In this document: piece after piece, positions 52,069 through 58,669 of the stretch | Layout: each line of letters starts with the position of its first letter | Numbering within the stretch: the stretch's first letter is position 1 | Source of the DNA: Cinclus cinclus | Taxonomy: Eukaryota; Chordata; Aves; Passeriformes; Cinclidae | Direction of reading: 5' to 3' | Length of the DNA stretch: 64,000 nucleotides | Assembly: GCF_963662255.1 (NCBI RefSeq) | Contig: NC_085082.1 | Location: 744,001-808,000 of the forward strand | Position numbers and translations under genes: made by a program | Notes under the pieces: model-generated | Told to the model about the DNA's origin: nothing | Database searches by the model: none | What the model saw: only the letters and a program-made list of their open reading frames with translations

Positions 52069-53816
52069 CCTTTCCGGCCGTTCAAATTTCCGGATTCTTG
52101 TCGTTATTTTATTTTTATTTTTTTTTTTAATATTTATATTTTCCACGTCGTTATAATTTACGTGTTTTATTGTATTTTTGTCGTCGTCGTCGTCGTCGTC
52201 GTCGTCGTCTTTGACCCTTCCCAGGCGAGACGGGCGGTTGGTACTCGAGCGACGAAGACGACGGCGGCGGCGGCGGCGTCGTCACCTCCATCCTCAAATC
52301 CTTACGGCACCAAACCTCGACCGGATCCCAAAACCGACGCGGGGATCTCCCGGGAGACCCCAGAATTCCCAAACCCCCCCGGCTCCGCGATCCTCGCCTG
52401 GCTCGCGATTCCCGACCCCTCCCTTCGGATCCGTCCCCCTGCGACCCCCGGCTGAGCCGACGCCGCCCGAGGACCCCGGATCCCGGCGCCGGCCCCGAGG
52501 AGGACGGGGAGCGAATCCTTCGGGATAAACCCGCGAGCATCCCCCTGGACGCCGTTCCCGGCCATTCCCGGCGGGATCCTCGCTCGCGGTTCCCGCGCGT
52601 CCCCCGGGACGTGGCGCTGTCTCGGCCGAGCTTCGCCCGTTCCGTGCTCTGGAGCCCCGAGGATTTGATCCCTCTGCCCGTTCCCGAGCAGGATTTCGTC
52701 CCGGTCGGACACCAGAGCTCGGCGCGGTCGTCGTGCGGGCCCTCGGATCCCAGACAGCTCCAACAACACCAACATCAACAACACCAACAACACCAACACC
52801 AACAACACCAACAACACCAACATCAACAACACCAACAACTACAACAGCATCAACAACACCAACAACTACAACAGCATCAACAACACCATCAACAACATCA
52901 ACAGCATCAACAACAGCATCAACAACACCAACAACACCAACACCATCAACAACAACATCAACAACACCAACAGCATCAACACCATCAATATCAACAACAC
53001 CAACAACATCAACACCAACAACACCAACACCAACAACACCAACAGCACCAACAGCGTCCGGCCGGACCCGATCCCGCCTCGGCCTCGGCGCTCCCGGATT
53101 TCGAGCTGCTCTCGCGGATCCTCAAAACCGTCACGGCTTCTTCTTCTTCTGCTTCTTCTTCTTCTTCTTCGTCGTCGTCGTCGTCGTCGTCGTCGGACAA
53201 GCCCAGCGACCCCCGCGTGCGGAAGGACCCCAGGCTGCAGAAATCTTTGGAATTGGGGAATTCCCGTTCGGAAGCGGCGGCGGCGGCTCCGGCCGTGGCT
53301 CCGTACGACCCTCGGGTGAGCTGGGGGAGCTCGGCCCCGAGCGCCGCCGACAACGACGACGACGACGACGACGACGACGTCCTGAGCTCCATCAGCCTCT
53401 ACGACCCGCGCGGCTCCGGCGGCGCCGCCAAGGAGCCCCAAAACGACGGCAACGCGTCCCAAAAATCCGGGCAGGATTCGGGAAAAACCGGGAAAAGCAA
53501 AGAGCCGCCGTTCGTGCGGCGCTCGGCGTTGGAGCAGCCGGAGAACGACGGCGGCGAGAGGTCGGAGAGCACGGACAGGTACAACAGCTACAATCGACCT
53601 CGGGCGAAAATCACCTGCGCAGGTGAGGGAGGCGGAGCTCAACCGGGTATCCGAAACCTCCCGGTTCCGCCGGCCCCGCCCGTTTACGGACTGGGAAAAG
53701 CCGGGGCTCGGCCGGGAAGCCCCGGTCGGGGTCGGGATCCCCCCGAGGACGGGGATAAATCCCTCAAGGATGTTTTCAAAGGATTCGACCCCACGGCTTC
53801 ACCTTTCTGTCAGTGA
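20990..53816 (+). CDS. ZC3H4: ZC3H4, CCCH zinc-finger protein of the Restrictor complex (14 coding exons)
   Basis: ZC3H4 acts with WDR82 to stop unproductive and extragenic Pol II transcription in the nucleus. Fourteen exons give about 1,317 residues (human 1,303) if one base is discounted in exon 11. Order: a proline-rich N-terminus; [14 protein letters not shown] and Arg-Ser/Arg-Asp tracts (residues ~52-168); two acidic KEL(N/S)QYRR modules with RGRG linkers (~205-401); three CCCH fingers at about 426-444, 455-473 and 478-497; a Pro/Gly-rich middle with [24 protein letters not shown] split over exons 11-12; DPR motifs; a 100-residue Gln/His tract (965-1064); and the conserved end [18 protein letters not shown]. 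Exons: 20990-21141, 28383-28734, 30855-30962, 33302-33509, 35914-36062, 37096-37189, 38175-38314, 39988-40092, 40836-40947, 42327-42436, 47785-48093, 48833-49146, 49678-49887, 52225-53816. Intron 9 is AT-AC. Most introns carry arrays derived from exon edges. Confidence 0.95.
21225..22110. repeat. GA-rich (GGAGGA)n array, ZC3H4 intron 1
   Basis: A purine-only plus strand of GAGGAGGAGG, GTGAGGAAGGGCCTGAGGGG and GGGATTTGGGTGGGGAGGGG units starts ~80 bases after the exon 1 donor. Many units contain GGGTGAG, so donor-like words recur, but no exon 1 bases were identified. Confidence 0.85.
22130..22580. repeat. ~60-bp A/T-rich minisatellite, ZC3H4 intron 1
   Basis: About seven units share GAAAAGTTAAAATTAATGTT and GGGTATTTAATTTGGGGG. 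Between 22,580 and 23,280 the sequence is T-rich single-copy intron with no recognisable feature. Confidence 0.85.
23300..23950. repeat. ~62-bp minisatellite, ZC3H4 intron 1
   Basis: Units combine GGGAATTTTTTAGGGGAAAA with AAATTCAGGGAGTTTTGGGG and TGTTTAAAAATG. About ten units; earlier ones are shorter and more divergent. Confidence 0.85.
24240..25090. repeat. A-rich ~180-bp repeat, ZC3H4 intron 1
   Basis: Four units carry AATTCCAACCTGG, GGAATTTCCACACACA, long A runs and AAAGTGGAAAAGTTGGTGAA. Not related to any exon here. Confidence 0.8.
25150..26075. repeat. 11-bp (CAGGTGTGCCC)n minisatellite, ZC3H4 intron 1
   Basis: About 84 units of CAGGTGTGCCC, CAGGTGTGCTC and CAGTTGTGCCC. CAGGTGTG resembles a 5' splice site, but there is no linked exon, and the open frames it gives are artefacts of an 11-base period. 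Confidence 0.95.
26170..26450. repeat. 21-bp minisatellite, ZC3H4 intron 1
   Basis: Thirteen units of CCATTTTTAATCCCCACAAT with few changes. It grades into the related CCAATAATTCCATTTCTAAC array that carries the exon 2 acceptor copies. Confidence 0.9.
26640..28382 (+). repeat. Array with nine decoy copies of the ZC3H4 exon 2 acceptor
   Basis: Units of CCCCAATAATTCCATTTCTA are punctuated by nine copies of CCCCCAG|GGAGGACGGAGAG plus CTGGAGGAAGGC, identical to the acceptor and first 25 bases of exon 2. Each is followed by TGATATAAAACCCC. The AG junctions are near 26950, 27116, 27282, 27428, 27594, 27698, 27905, 28113 and 28237; the authentic one is 28381-28382. In the ZC3H4 frame every decoy reads EDGELEEG and then TGA. 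Confidence 0.95.
28383..28734 (+). CDS. ZC3H4: ZC3H4 coding exon 2
   Basis: The exon opens [17 protein letters not shown], continues with Arg-Ser-rich sequence and three QYS units, then [10 protein letters not shown] and an Arg-Asp repeat (about 28632-28705), ending KKKRKSKHK. The human protein has the same acidic start and KRKRKK-type basic block. The codons for the Asp-Arg run are themselves a hexanucleotide repeat (CGGGAT/CGGGAC/AGGGAC), longer than in mammals. It ends in phase 0 at AAG|GTGGGA. Confidence 0.93.
28905..30180. repeat. ~43-bp minisatellite with ~370-bp higher order, ZC3H4 intron 2
   Basis: Units AAATCCATTTATTTTTTAGA plus ATTCTAATCCCAAAATCCCGTG repeat about 28 times. The block GAAATTCCCTTAGAGCTGCC recurs at about 28891, 29392, 29762 and 30131, so the last two intervals are near 370 bases. 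Confidence 0.9.
30181..30520. repeat. AATTCCATTAAAAATGCCATA repeat, ZC3H4 intron 2
   Basis: Short A/T-rich units of about 20 bases in three larger ~108-base blocks. The remaining 30,520-30,854 is ordinary intron leading to the exon 3 acceptor TTTGCAG. Confidence 0.85.
30855..30962 (+). CDS. ZC3H4: ZC3H4 coding exon 3
   Basis: 36 codons read [20 protein letters not shown], then [16 protein letters not shown]. This matches the human SSSDDFSDFSDDSD block followed by EKGHRKYREYSPP. Phase 0 at both ends; the donor is GGG|GTGAGA. Confidence 0.93.
30965..32465 (+). repeat. G-rich (ACTGGGAGGG/ACTGGGGACGGG)n arm in ZC3H4 intron 3
   Basis: One and a half kilobases of GGGACTGGGAGGGACTGGGG and ACGGGAACTGGGGACGGGGA units start two bases after the exon 3 boundary. 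The array is nearly pure G/A/C with G runs of three to six, and its unit is complementary to that of the following array. Confidence 0.95.
32505..33301 (+). repeat. C-rich (CTCCCAGTGCC)n arm reaching the exon 4 acceptor
   Basis: Units CTCCCAGTGCCCTCCCCAGC and close variants continue up to CCTTCCCAG|TGCTCCCAG, so exon 4 begins inside the repeat (TGCTCCCAGTACTCCCAG). Each unit has a pyrimidine tract and CAG, i.e. acceptor-like words in large number. Confidence 0.93.
33302..33509 (+). CDS. ZC3H4: ZC3H4 coding exon 4
   Basis: The exon reads [69 protein letters not shown]. The [12 protein letters not shown] module is the first of two conserved in ZC3H4. The first six codons derive from the adjoining minisatellite, so the exact start could shift by one or two CAG units. 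The donor is GAG|GTACTG, phase 1. Confidence 0.9.
33510..34775 (+). repeat. ~164-bp repeat carrying the ZC3H4 exon 4 donor
   Basis: Seven extra copies of the last ~35 bases of exon 4 (TGGTGCTCCAAGGAGGGATC onward to GCCAGAG|GTACTGGG) recur every 163-165 bases, with donors near 33673, 33837, 34002, 34167, 34330, 34495 and 34659. Copies have TATTGG or TACTGG in place of the coding TACCGG. A stop lies in frame in the intronic part of the unit. Confidence 0.95.
34790..35913 (+). repeat. ~90-bp repeat carrying the ZC3H4 exon 5 acceptor
   Basis: Eleven units precede exon 5, each with CCGTTTCTCACCCCCTTTTC and TCTCCCCTCA. Six keep the AG and the start of the exon (CTCAGG[T/C]CGGGGC), near 34977, 35080, 35347, 35527, 35627 and 35814. 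The others read CTCATTCCCGGGGC. The authentic junction is 35913/35914. Confidence 0.95.
35914..36062 (+). CDS. ZC3H4: ZC3H4 coding exon 5
   Basis: The exon reads [20 protein letters not shown], then [12 protein letters not shown], a run of nine Glu and PFEEEME. It corresponds to the human RGRG-rich linker before the second KELNQYRR module. Phase 1 in, phase 0 out at GAG|GTGAGG. Confidence 0.92.
36085..36730. repeat. GGGAATTC-rich minisatellite, ZC3H4 intron 5
   Basis: Units GGGAATTCTGGGGTGTTCCA and AAGGGAATTCCACTGGGGAA recur about 25 times. No exon bases were recognised. 36,730-37,095 is single-copy-like intron ending in a (TTTG)n tract before CCCAG. Confidence 0.88.
37096..37189 (+). CDS. 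ZC3H4: ZC3H4 coding exon 6
   Basis: The exon reads [20 protein letters not shown], then [11 protein letters not shown]. It is the second acidic-KEL-QYRR module. The acceptor is TTGTTCCCAG; the donor AGGG|GTGAGA, phase 1. Confidence 0.93.
37195..37915. repeat. 12-bp (AATCCCGTCCTA)n minisatellite, ZC3H4 intron 6
   Basis: About 58 units of AATCCCGTCCTA and AATCCTGTCCTG immediately follow the exon 6 donor. Confidence 0.95.
37968..38027 (+). other. ZC3H4: Partial duplicate of ZC3H4 exon 7 (possible 20-residue cassette exon)
   Basis: An acceptor TTTCCAG precedes [20 protein letters not shown], clearly related to the start of exon 7 ([19 protein letters not shown]). If GTTACC at 38028 served as donor the segment would be 60 bases and keep phase. 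The donor is weak, so this may be a decayed duplicate. Confidence 0.4.
38028..38168. repeat. CCCAAAATCCCAAATA short repeat
   Basis: Ten or so units of CCCAAAATCCCAAAT fill the intron between the exon 7 duplicate and exon 7. Confidence 0.85.
38175..38314 (+). CDS. ZC3H4: ZC3H4 coding exon 7
   Basis: The exon reads [35 protein letters not shown], then [11 protein letters not shown]. It matches the human RGRG..GGMNDDEDFYDEDMG stretch. The donor is GGG|GTGAGC, phase 0. Confidence 0.93.
38325..39080. repeat. ~62-bp minisatellite, ZC3H4 intron 7
   Basis: Units CCCAAATCTGTCCTGGGGGG plus TTCCCGAAGGAAAAAAATCC and CAAATCTGGGATTTCAGGTG, about twelve copies, some shortened. Confidence 0.92.
39081..39975. 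repeat. Degenerate ATTCCCGGATTTTTCC array, ZC3H4 intron 7
   Basis: Pyrimidine-rich short repeats continue to the exon 8 acceptor TTTTTCCCGCAG and supply a long polypyrimidine tract. No exon bases detected. Confidence 0.8.
39988..40092 (+). CDS. ZC3H4: ZC3H4 coding exon 8 (zinc finger 1, first half)
   Basis: 35 codons read [20 protein letters not shown], then [15 protein letters not shown]. It supplies the first two cysteines of finger 1; the third cysteine and histidine come from exon 9 (C-X7-C-X5-C-X3-H). The donor is TGG|GTAAGG. Confidence 0.95.
40150..40790. repeat. CACACCTGGATCATCCAAATCC minisatellite, ZC3H4 intron 8
   Basis: Units of CCCACCTGGATCTCACCTGT, CACACCTGGTCACACCTGG and ATCATCCAAATCCC shuffle with variable order. 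The ACCTGG word also ends exon 8, but the match is too short to claim derivation. Confidence 0.9.
40836..40947 (+). CDS. ZC3H4: ZC3H4 coding exon 9 (zinc fingers 1-2)
   Basis: The exon reads [20 protein letters not shown], then [17 protein letters not shown] plus one base. It completes finger 1 and gives all of finger 2 (C-X7-C-X5-C-X3-H). It ends CACG|ATATCCTG, so the following intron is AT-AC; phase 1. Confidence 0.95.
41035..41870 (+). repeat. Five extra copies of ZC3H4 exon 9 end with its U12 donor
   Basis: Units of 159-170 bases contain ATGAGCTGTGCCAGTTCTAC onward to CCCTACATGCACG|ATATCCTG, followed by CTGTCCTACAC words and GGGTTAAACCCGGCC. Donor junctions are at 41118, 41277, 41447, 41617 and 41787 (authentic 40948). 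Copies are marked by GCCAG in place of the coding GCAAG. Confidence 0.95.
42060..42300. repeat. ~20-bp GTGTCATTCCCGGTTTTTCCC array
   Basis: Eleven units precede the branch site of intron 9 and make the region pyrimidine-rich. Confidence 0.9.
42327..42436 (+). CDS. ZC3H4: ZC3H4 coding exon 10 (zinc finger 3)
   Basis: The exon reads [20 protein letters not shown], then [16 protein letters not shown]. Finger 3 is C-X8-C-X5-C-X3-H. It begins after the AC of a U12 intron and ends in phase 0 at AAG|GTAACG. Confidence 0.95.
42437..47260 (+). repeat. In-frame array with 32 extra copies of ZC3H4 exon 10 end and donor
   Basis: Units of 141 bases (or 162 with an extra TACAGGTACAGCACACCTGG block; 183 for the last) each contain the final 17 codons of exon 10, [17 protein letters not shown], the donor AAG|GTAACG and a CACACCTGGGCACACCTGGG spacer. 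All spacings are multiples of three and no stop occurs in the coding frame until 47285. Copies 2-16 and 17-31 are the same 15-unit series, a 2,199-base higher-order repeat. Donors run from 42436 to 47158. Confidence 0.97.
47280..47784 (+). repeat. CTCCCAGTCCGTCCCAGTC array with a duplicate exon 11 start
   Basis: Two ~225-base blocks each hold AGTTTAACCCAGTTTA words, a CCCTCCCAGTCC array and TTGCAG|ATGCTGCTGGAGG. The first block (junction ~47559/47560) is a copy of the exon 11 acceptor and first nine codons (MLLEDAEAG); the second leads to the real exon. Confidence 0.93.
47785..48093 (+). CDS. ZC3H4: ZC3H4 coding exon 11 (frame break in poly-Pro tract)
   Basis: The exon starts [40 protein letters not shown] and ends [34 protein letters not shown] plus AG. 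The two conserved halves are in frames that differ by one base, so there is one extra base (or two missing) in the C-rich stretch 47890-47994. No acceptor exists there that would make an intron. Mammals encode one continuous proline-rich segment. The donor is CAG|GTGAGC. Confidence 0.88.
48094..48735 (+). repeat. Minisatellite carrying the ZC3H4 exon 11 donor
   Basis: Exon 11 ends CTGGGGGTCAG|GTGAGCGC and the intron repeats that block (GGGGTCAGATGAGCGCACC, GGGGCAGGTGAGCGCACC and similar) with GGCACCTGGGCACACCTG spacers about twelve times. Several copies are good CAG|GTGAG donors. Confidence 0.9.
48833..49146 (+). CDS. ZC3H4: ZC3H4 coding exon 12
   Basis: A Pro/Gly-rich exon with [52 protein letters not shown] and [13 protein letters not shown]. 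It corresponds to the human RFPGPGG..FYENFYQQQEGMEMEPG stretch but lacks the mammalian MHPD repeats. The acceptor is CCTCTGCAG; the donor ACAG|GTGAGT, phase 1. Confidence 0.9.
49147..49445 (+). repeat. Minisatellite carrying the ZC3H4 exon 12 donor
   Basis: The exon end GAGGGGACAG|GTGAGT recurs about seven times as GGAGGGGACAGGTGAGGGGG within purine-rich sequence. 49,490-49,640 then holds a (CTCCCAATCCCACCCCGAAA)n array before the exon 13 acceptor. Confidence 0.88.
49678..49887 (+). CDS. ZC3H4: ZC3H4 coding exon 13
   Basis: The exon reads [70 protein letters not shown]. It matches human EDYGHYEELPG..PDFLPSAQRALYLRIQQKQQ and the Glu-rich end. The donor is GAGG|GTGAGG. Confidence 0.92.
49888..50290 (+). 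repeat. Two extra copies of ZC3H4 exon 13 end with donor
   Basis: At 50041-50084 and 50232-50275 the segment GCGGCCGAGGGGGGACGGAG through GAGGAGG|GTGAGGGG is repeated, separated by AATCCCGATAATCCC words. The spacing is about 190 bases. Confidence 0.95.
50291..51230. repeat. AATCCTGATCCCAAAA minisatellite, ZC3H4 intron 13
   Basis: Short units shuffle CCTGATCCC, AAAATCC and CCCGAAAATCC. A ~415-base block (about 50,430-50,840) recurs at 50,850-51,200. No exon bases were found. Confidence 0.88.
51270..51830. repeat. ~85-bp repeat, ZC3H4 intron 13
   Basis: Six units share CAGCCCAGAGGAAACAAAAA and CACTGCAAATTTTTGGGTT. The remaining intron to 52,224 is A/T-rich and ends in a (GTC)n tract before TTCCCAG. 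Confidence 0.88.
52225..53816 (+). CDS. ZC3H4: ZC3H4 coding exon 14 (terminal)
   Basis: A continuous 1,592-base exon. It opens [31 protein letters not shown], continues with DPR(L) motifs, [20 protein letters not shown], the Gln/His tract, [15 protein letters not shown], a Ser run, [17 protein letters not shown], an eight-Asp run before [26 protein letters not shown] and [11 protein letters not shown], and ends [18 protein letters not shown] with TGA at 53814-53816. All motifs are in the same order as in human ZC3H4. The 100-residue Gln/His tract and the Asp and Ser runs are expansions. Confidence 0.95.
52755..53054 (+). repeat. Coding (CAACAC/CAGCAT)n repeat encoding a Gln/His tract
   Basis: One hundred codons of CAA, CAG, CAC and CAT give QQH and QHQ units with single L and Y interruptions (protein ~965-1064). 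The shifted frame would give a Thr/Pro/Ser tract, also open for a long distance. Confidence 0.95.
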
Positions 53817-54059
53817 AGGGAGGAGGGGGGGTCTGGGAAAAGGGGAAATTCCGCTGGGATTTGGGGGAGGGGGGGGAAAAACAAAAAACAACAACAACAA
53901 CAAAAAAAAAACACCCAAAAAAAAAAAAAATCCCCAAAAACGAGGAGGAGAATTTTGCGGTGGGACGCGCTCGAGGCGTGGGGGAGAGGAGATGGAGTTT
54001 TGGGGAGGATGGTTTGGGGTTCAGGCACAAGTGGGGAGAGGTTTGGGTGAGACCTGGGC

Positions 54060-54880
54060 TTCAGAATTCGGCCAGGTGTCCGAAATGGGACAGAAATCCA
54101 GCCCAAAAATGTGGTCAGGTGTGCTCAAATCCACCCAAAATCCGGCCAAAATGTGGTCAGGTGTGCTCAAATCCACCCAAAATCTGGCCAAACTGTGGTC
54201 AGGTGTGCTCAAATCCACCCAAAATGTGGTCAGGTGTGCTCAAATCCACCCAAAATGTGGTCAGGTGTGCTCAAATCCACCCAAAATCCGGCCAGGTGTG
54301 CTCAAATCCACCCAAAATCCACCCAAAATGTGGTCAGGTGTGCTCAAATCCACCCAAAATCCGGCCAGGTGTGCTCAAATCCACCCAAAATGTGGTCAGG
54401 TGTGCTCAAATCCACCCAAAATCCGGCCAGGTGTGCTCAAATCCACCCAAAATGTGGTCAGGTGTGCTCAAATCCACCCAAAATCCACCCAAAATGTGGT
54501 CAGGTGTGCTCAAATCCACCCAAAATCCGGCCAGGTGTGCTCAAATCCACCCAAAATGTGGTCAGGTGTGCTCAAATCCACCCAAAATCCGGCCAGGTGT
54601 GCTCAAATCCACCCAAAATGTGGTCAGGTGTGCTCAAATCCACCCAAAATCCAGCCAGGTGTGCTCAAATCCACCCAAAATCCACCCAAAATGTGGTCAG
54701 GTGTGCTCAAATCCACCCAGAATTCGGCCAGGTGTCCGAAATGGGACAAAAATCCACCCAAAATCTGGCCAGGTGTGTTCCAAATTCACCCAAAATCTGG
54801 CCAGGTGTGCTCAAATCCACCCAAAATCTGCCCAGGTGCCCAAATTTATCCAAAATCCACCCAAAATTCAACCAGCTCTG
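54060..54880. repeat. ~31-bp minisatellite in ZC3H4 3' UTR
   Basis: About 25 units of AGGTGTGCTCAAATCCACCC followed by AAAATGTGGTC or AAAATCCGGCC. If transcribed, the 3' UTR contains many GGTGTG words but no exon copies. Confidence 0.92.
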
Positions 54881-55329
54881 CAAAAATCCACCCAAATTTC
54901 CCCAAAATCCACCCAGATTTCCCCCCCAAAAAAAAAAAAAATCCAGCTAGATCCACCCAAATTTCCCCAAATTTTTCCAAATTTCCCCAAAATCCAACGT
55001 GGGAGGGAAAAGTTTCGGGTCCGAGCCAGGGAAGGGAAAATCGACCCCAAAAAATTGAAATTGGAACCCAAAAAAAAAAAAAAAAAATCTCAAATTCCAG
55101 CCCAAAATCCAAATTTATCCTAAAATAAAATCAAATCCCACCCCAAAAACCCCAAATCTGATCCCAAAATCAGCAAATCCCACCCCAAAAATCAACAAAA
55201 AAAACAAAAAATCACCAAAATTTGATCCTGGAAAATCAAAATCCGACCCCGAATTTATCCCGAAGTTTCCCTGGAAAAATTCAGCTCAAATTAAACAACA
55301 AAAAAAAAAAAAAAATTTACCCCCCAAAT

Positions 55330-55795
55330 AATTCCCAAAAACTCCCCCAAAAAAACCCCAAAAATTCCAAAAAAATTCCTAAAAATCAAAAAAAAAATCC
55401 TTAAAAATTCCCCTAAAAATTCCCTAAAAATTCCCCTAAAAATTCCCAAAAATTTCTCCCAAAAAAATCTCAAAAATTCCCATAAAAATTCCCAAAAATT
55501 CCCCAAAAAAAAATCCCAAAATTTCCCCTAAAATTCCCAAAAAAATTCCCCTAAAAATTCTTAAAAATTGACCTAAAAATTCCCATAAAAATTCCCAAAA
55601 ATTCCCCTAAAATTCCCAAAAAATTCCCCTAAAAATTCTTAAAAATTCACCTAAAAATTCCCATAAAAATTCCCAAAAATTCCCCTAAAATTCCCAAAAA
55701 ATTCCCCTAAAAATTCTTAAAAATTCACCTAAAAATTCCCATAAAAATTCCCAAAAATTCCCATAAAAAAATCCCAAAAATTCCCCTAAAAATTC
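55330..55795. repeat. ATTCCCCTAAAAATTCCCAAAA array
   Basis: A/C-rich 12-24-base units repeated about 30 times, degenerate. No coding content. Confidence 0.85.
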
Positions 55796-55904
55796 CCCCC
55801 CCCCCCCGGGAGCTGCCGGATCCTCAGGTTGGATTTTGGGGAAATTTGGGGAAATTTTGTCACTTTTTGGGTCTTTTCTCCCGACCTCAGCTATAAAAAT
55901 TGTA

Positions 55905-55910
55905 AATAAA
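55905..55910 (+). terminator. ZC3H4: Candidate ZC3H4 poly(A) signal
   Basis: AATAAA in a non-repetitive context about 2.1 kb after the stop. Several other AATAAA words sit in repeats nearby, so this choice is tentative. Confidence 0.45.
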
Positions 55911-56089
55911 TCCCAAATTCTCCCCAAATTCCCAAAAAAATTTTTTTTTTTTGCGGTGACTTGGGCTTGAAATTCCCGTTTTTTCCCCCCCCCAAAAAAA
56001 AAAAAAAATAAAAAATCCCAATTCCAGGGGAAAGGAAAAAAAAAAAAAACCAAAAAAATTCCAAATTTTGAGGGTTTGAGCAGCAAAAA

Positions 56090-56485
56090 GCCCCAAAATT
56101 TGGAATTTTTTTCCCCCAAAAATTTGGAATTTTTTCACCTCAAAATTTGGAATTTTTTTCACCCCAAAATTTGGAATTTTTTCACCTCAAAATTTGGATT
56201 TTTTTTCAACCAAAATTTGGATTTTTTCACCCCAAATTTGGAATTTTTTTCCCCCAAAAAATTCGGAATTTTTTCTCCCCAAATTTGGAATTTTTGCACC
56301 TCAAGATTTGGAATTTTTCACCCCAAAATTTGGATTTTTTTTCCCCCCAAAACTTGGGAAGTTTTCACCTCAAAATTTGGAATTTTTCACCCTAAAATTT
56401 GGAATTTTTTTCACCCCTAAATTTGGATTTTTTTCACCCCAAAATTCGGAATTTTTTCACCCCAAAATTTCGAATTTTTTGCTCC
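56090..56485. repeat. ~28-bp CACCCCAAAATTTGGAATTT array
   Basis: About 14 units of CACCTCAAAATTTGGAATTT and relatives; CAAAATTTGGAATTTT is near-palindromic. From 56,490 to 56,930 the sequence is A-rich without features. Confidence 0.88.
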
Positions 56486-56929
56486 AAAAATCGGAATTTT
56501 TTTTTTTTTTTTCTTACTCCGTATTTCGGATTTTTTTTTTTGGAAAACTAAAAAGGAAAAAATTCAATGATCACAACGGACCCAAAATCTCATTAAAAAA
56601 CAAAAAGAAAAAAAAAAAAACAAAAACAAAACAAGAAAAAAAAAAAAAATTTATGAAAATTGCACCAAAAAAAAATCACGGGGAAAGAATTCAAAATTAG
56701 AAAAAGCACCAAAAAAAAAAAACCCCAAAAAAATCCCCCAAAAATCGCATTAAAAACTAAAAAAGAATTCCTAAAAAACAGAAAAAATTAAGATAAAAAA
56801 TTAAAATATTTTCCAAAAAAAAATATTTAAAAAAAAATGGAACCAAAATTCTGGATTTTTCTCCATTTCCCTCGGGAGATTTGGAGGAAAAAAAAAAAAA
56901 AATTAAAAAATGGAATTTTTTTCCCTAAA

Positions 56930-58310
56930 AAATCGCGAGGTTTTGGCGATTTTGGGATTTATTTTTCCCCCTAAAATCGGGATTTTTTCAACCCAAAATT
57001 GGGATTTTTTTTCAACCCCAAAAAATCAGGATTTTCCCACCCAAAAAATTGGGATTTTCCTCTGCAAAATTGGGATTTTTTTAACCCAAACTTGGGATTT
57101 TTCAACCCAAAATTGGGATTTTTTTAACCCAAATTTGGGATTTTTCAATCCAAAATTGGGATTTTTTAACCCAAATTTGGGATTTTTCCACCCCAAAAAT
57201 CGGGAATTTTTTTTCACCCCAAAATCGGAGATTTTCCACCCAAAAATGAAAATTTTTCCAGCCAAAAAAAAAAAAAAAAAAAAATCATCTCCCACCCTCA
57301 AAAAAATCGGGATTTTCCTCCTAAAAATCGAGAAATTTCCACCCAAAAAAATCGGGATTTTCTGCTCCAAAAATTGAAATTTCCACCCGAAAATTTGAAA
57401 TTTTCCTCCCCCAAAAATCGGGATTTTTATCCGAAAAATGAAATTTTTTTTTTCCGACTGAAAATGAAAAATTCCCAGCCAAAAATTGGGATTTTTCAAC
57501 CCAAAATTCGGGATTTTTCTTCTCCCAAATCCGGGATTTTTCTACCCAAAAAATGGGATTTTTTCCACCCAAAATCGGGATTTTCCACCCCCAAAATTCG
57601 GGATTTTTCAACCTAAATTCGGGAATTTTCCACCCCCAAAATTGGGATTTTTTTCCCCAAAAATTCGAGATTTTTCCTCTCAAGAAATCGGGATTTTTCT
57701 ACCCAAAAATTGGGATTTTTTTCACCCAAAATCGGGACTTTCCAACCCCAAAATCGGGATTTTTCCACCCCAAAATTCGGGATTTTTCAACCCAAATTCG
57801 GGAATTTTCCACCCCCAAAATCGGGATTTTTTTCCTTCCCAAATCCGGGATTTTTCACCCAAAATCGGGATTTTCCAACCCCAAAATTCGGGATTTTCCA
57901 ACCCCAAAATTCGGGATTTTTCCACCCCAAAATCAGGATTTTTTCACCCAAATTCGGGATTTTTTTCCTCCCCAAATCCGGGATTTTTCACCCAAAATCG
58001 GGATTTTCCAACCCCAAAATTCGGGATTTTTCCACCCAAAATCAGGATTTTTTCAACCCAAATTCGGGATTTTTTTCCTCCCCAAATTCGGGATTTTTCA
58101 ACCCAAATTCGGGATTTTTTTCCTCTCCCAAAATCGGGATTTTTCACCCAAAATTCGGATTTTCCAACCCCAAAATTCGGGATTTTTCCACCCCAAAATC
58201 AGGATTTTTTTCAACCCAAATTCGGGATTTTTTTCCTCCCCAAATTCGGGATTTTTCCAACCCAAAATCGGGATTTTTTTTACCCAAATTCGGGATTTTT
58301 CAACCCAAAA
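56930..58310. repeat. CACCCAAAATCGGGATTTTTC minisatellite
   Basis: About 55 units of CCCAAAATTCGGGATTTTTC and similar. A ~170-base block repeats from 57,700. The stop-free frames read FxPKxxxF but no protein family is recognisable. Confidence 0.9.
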
Positions 58311-58669
58311 CCGCTTCTTCTTTTTTTTTTAATTTCCTTTTTTTTTTTCGTTTTTATTTTTTTTTTAATTTAAATTTTTCTTTTTCTTTTTCCGGGAATT
58401 TTTGGTGGGGGGGGAGGGGGGGGAAGGAAAAAAGAAAATAAAAAAAAAAAAAAAAATCGGGAATTTTTTTGTAGAGCGGATTTGTCGGGATTGGGGGAAA
58501 AAAAACAAAAAAAAAACCAAAACAACAAAAAAAAAATTTTGTTGTTTAAAATTTAATTTTTTTTTTTAAGGGAATTTTTTTTTTGGGGGGAGGGGGATTT
58601 GGAGGGGAGGGGGCGGGGTTTGCGATGATGTAATAAATATGTAAATATATGCAAATGAGCCAGGCTGGG

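Larger units (their letters stand above)
53817..55930 (+). other. ZC3H4: ZC3H4 3' UTR (probable)
   Basis: After the stop the sequence is non-coding, with a minisatellite at 54,060-54,880. A plausible poly(A) signal, AATAAA at 55905-55910, lies in TTGTAAATAAATCCC after AGCTATAAAAATTG. An alternative AATAAA at 58632-58637 would extend the UTR to about 58.65 kb. Confidence 0.5.
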
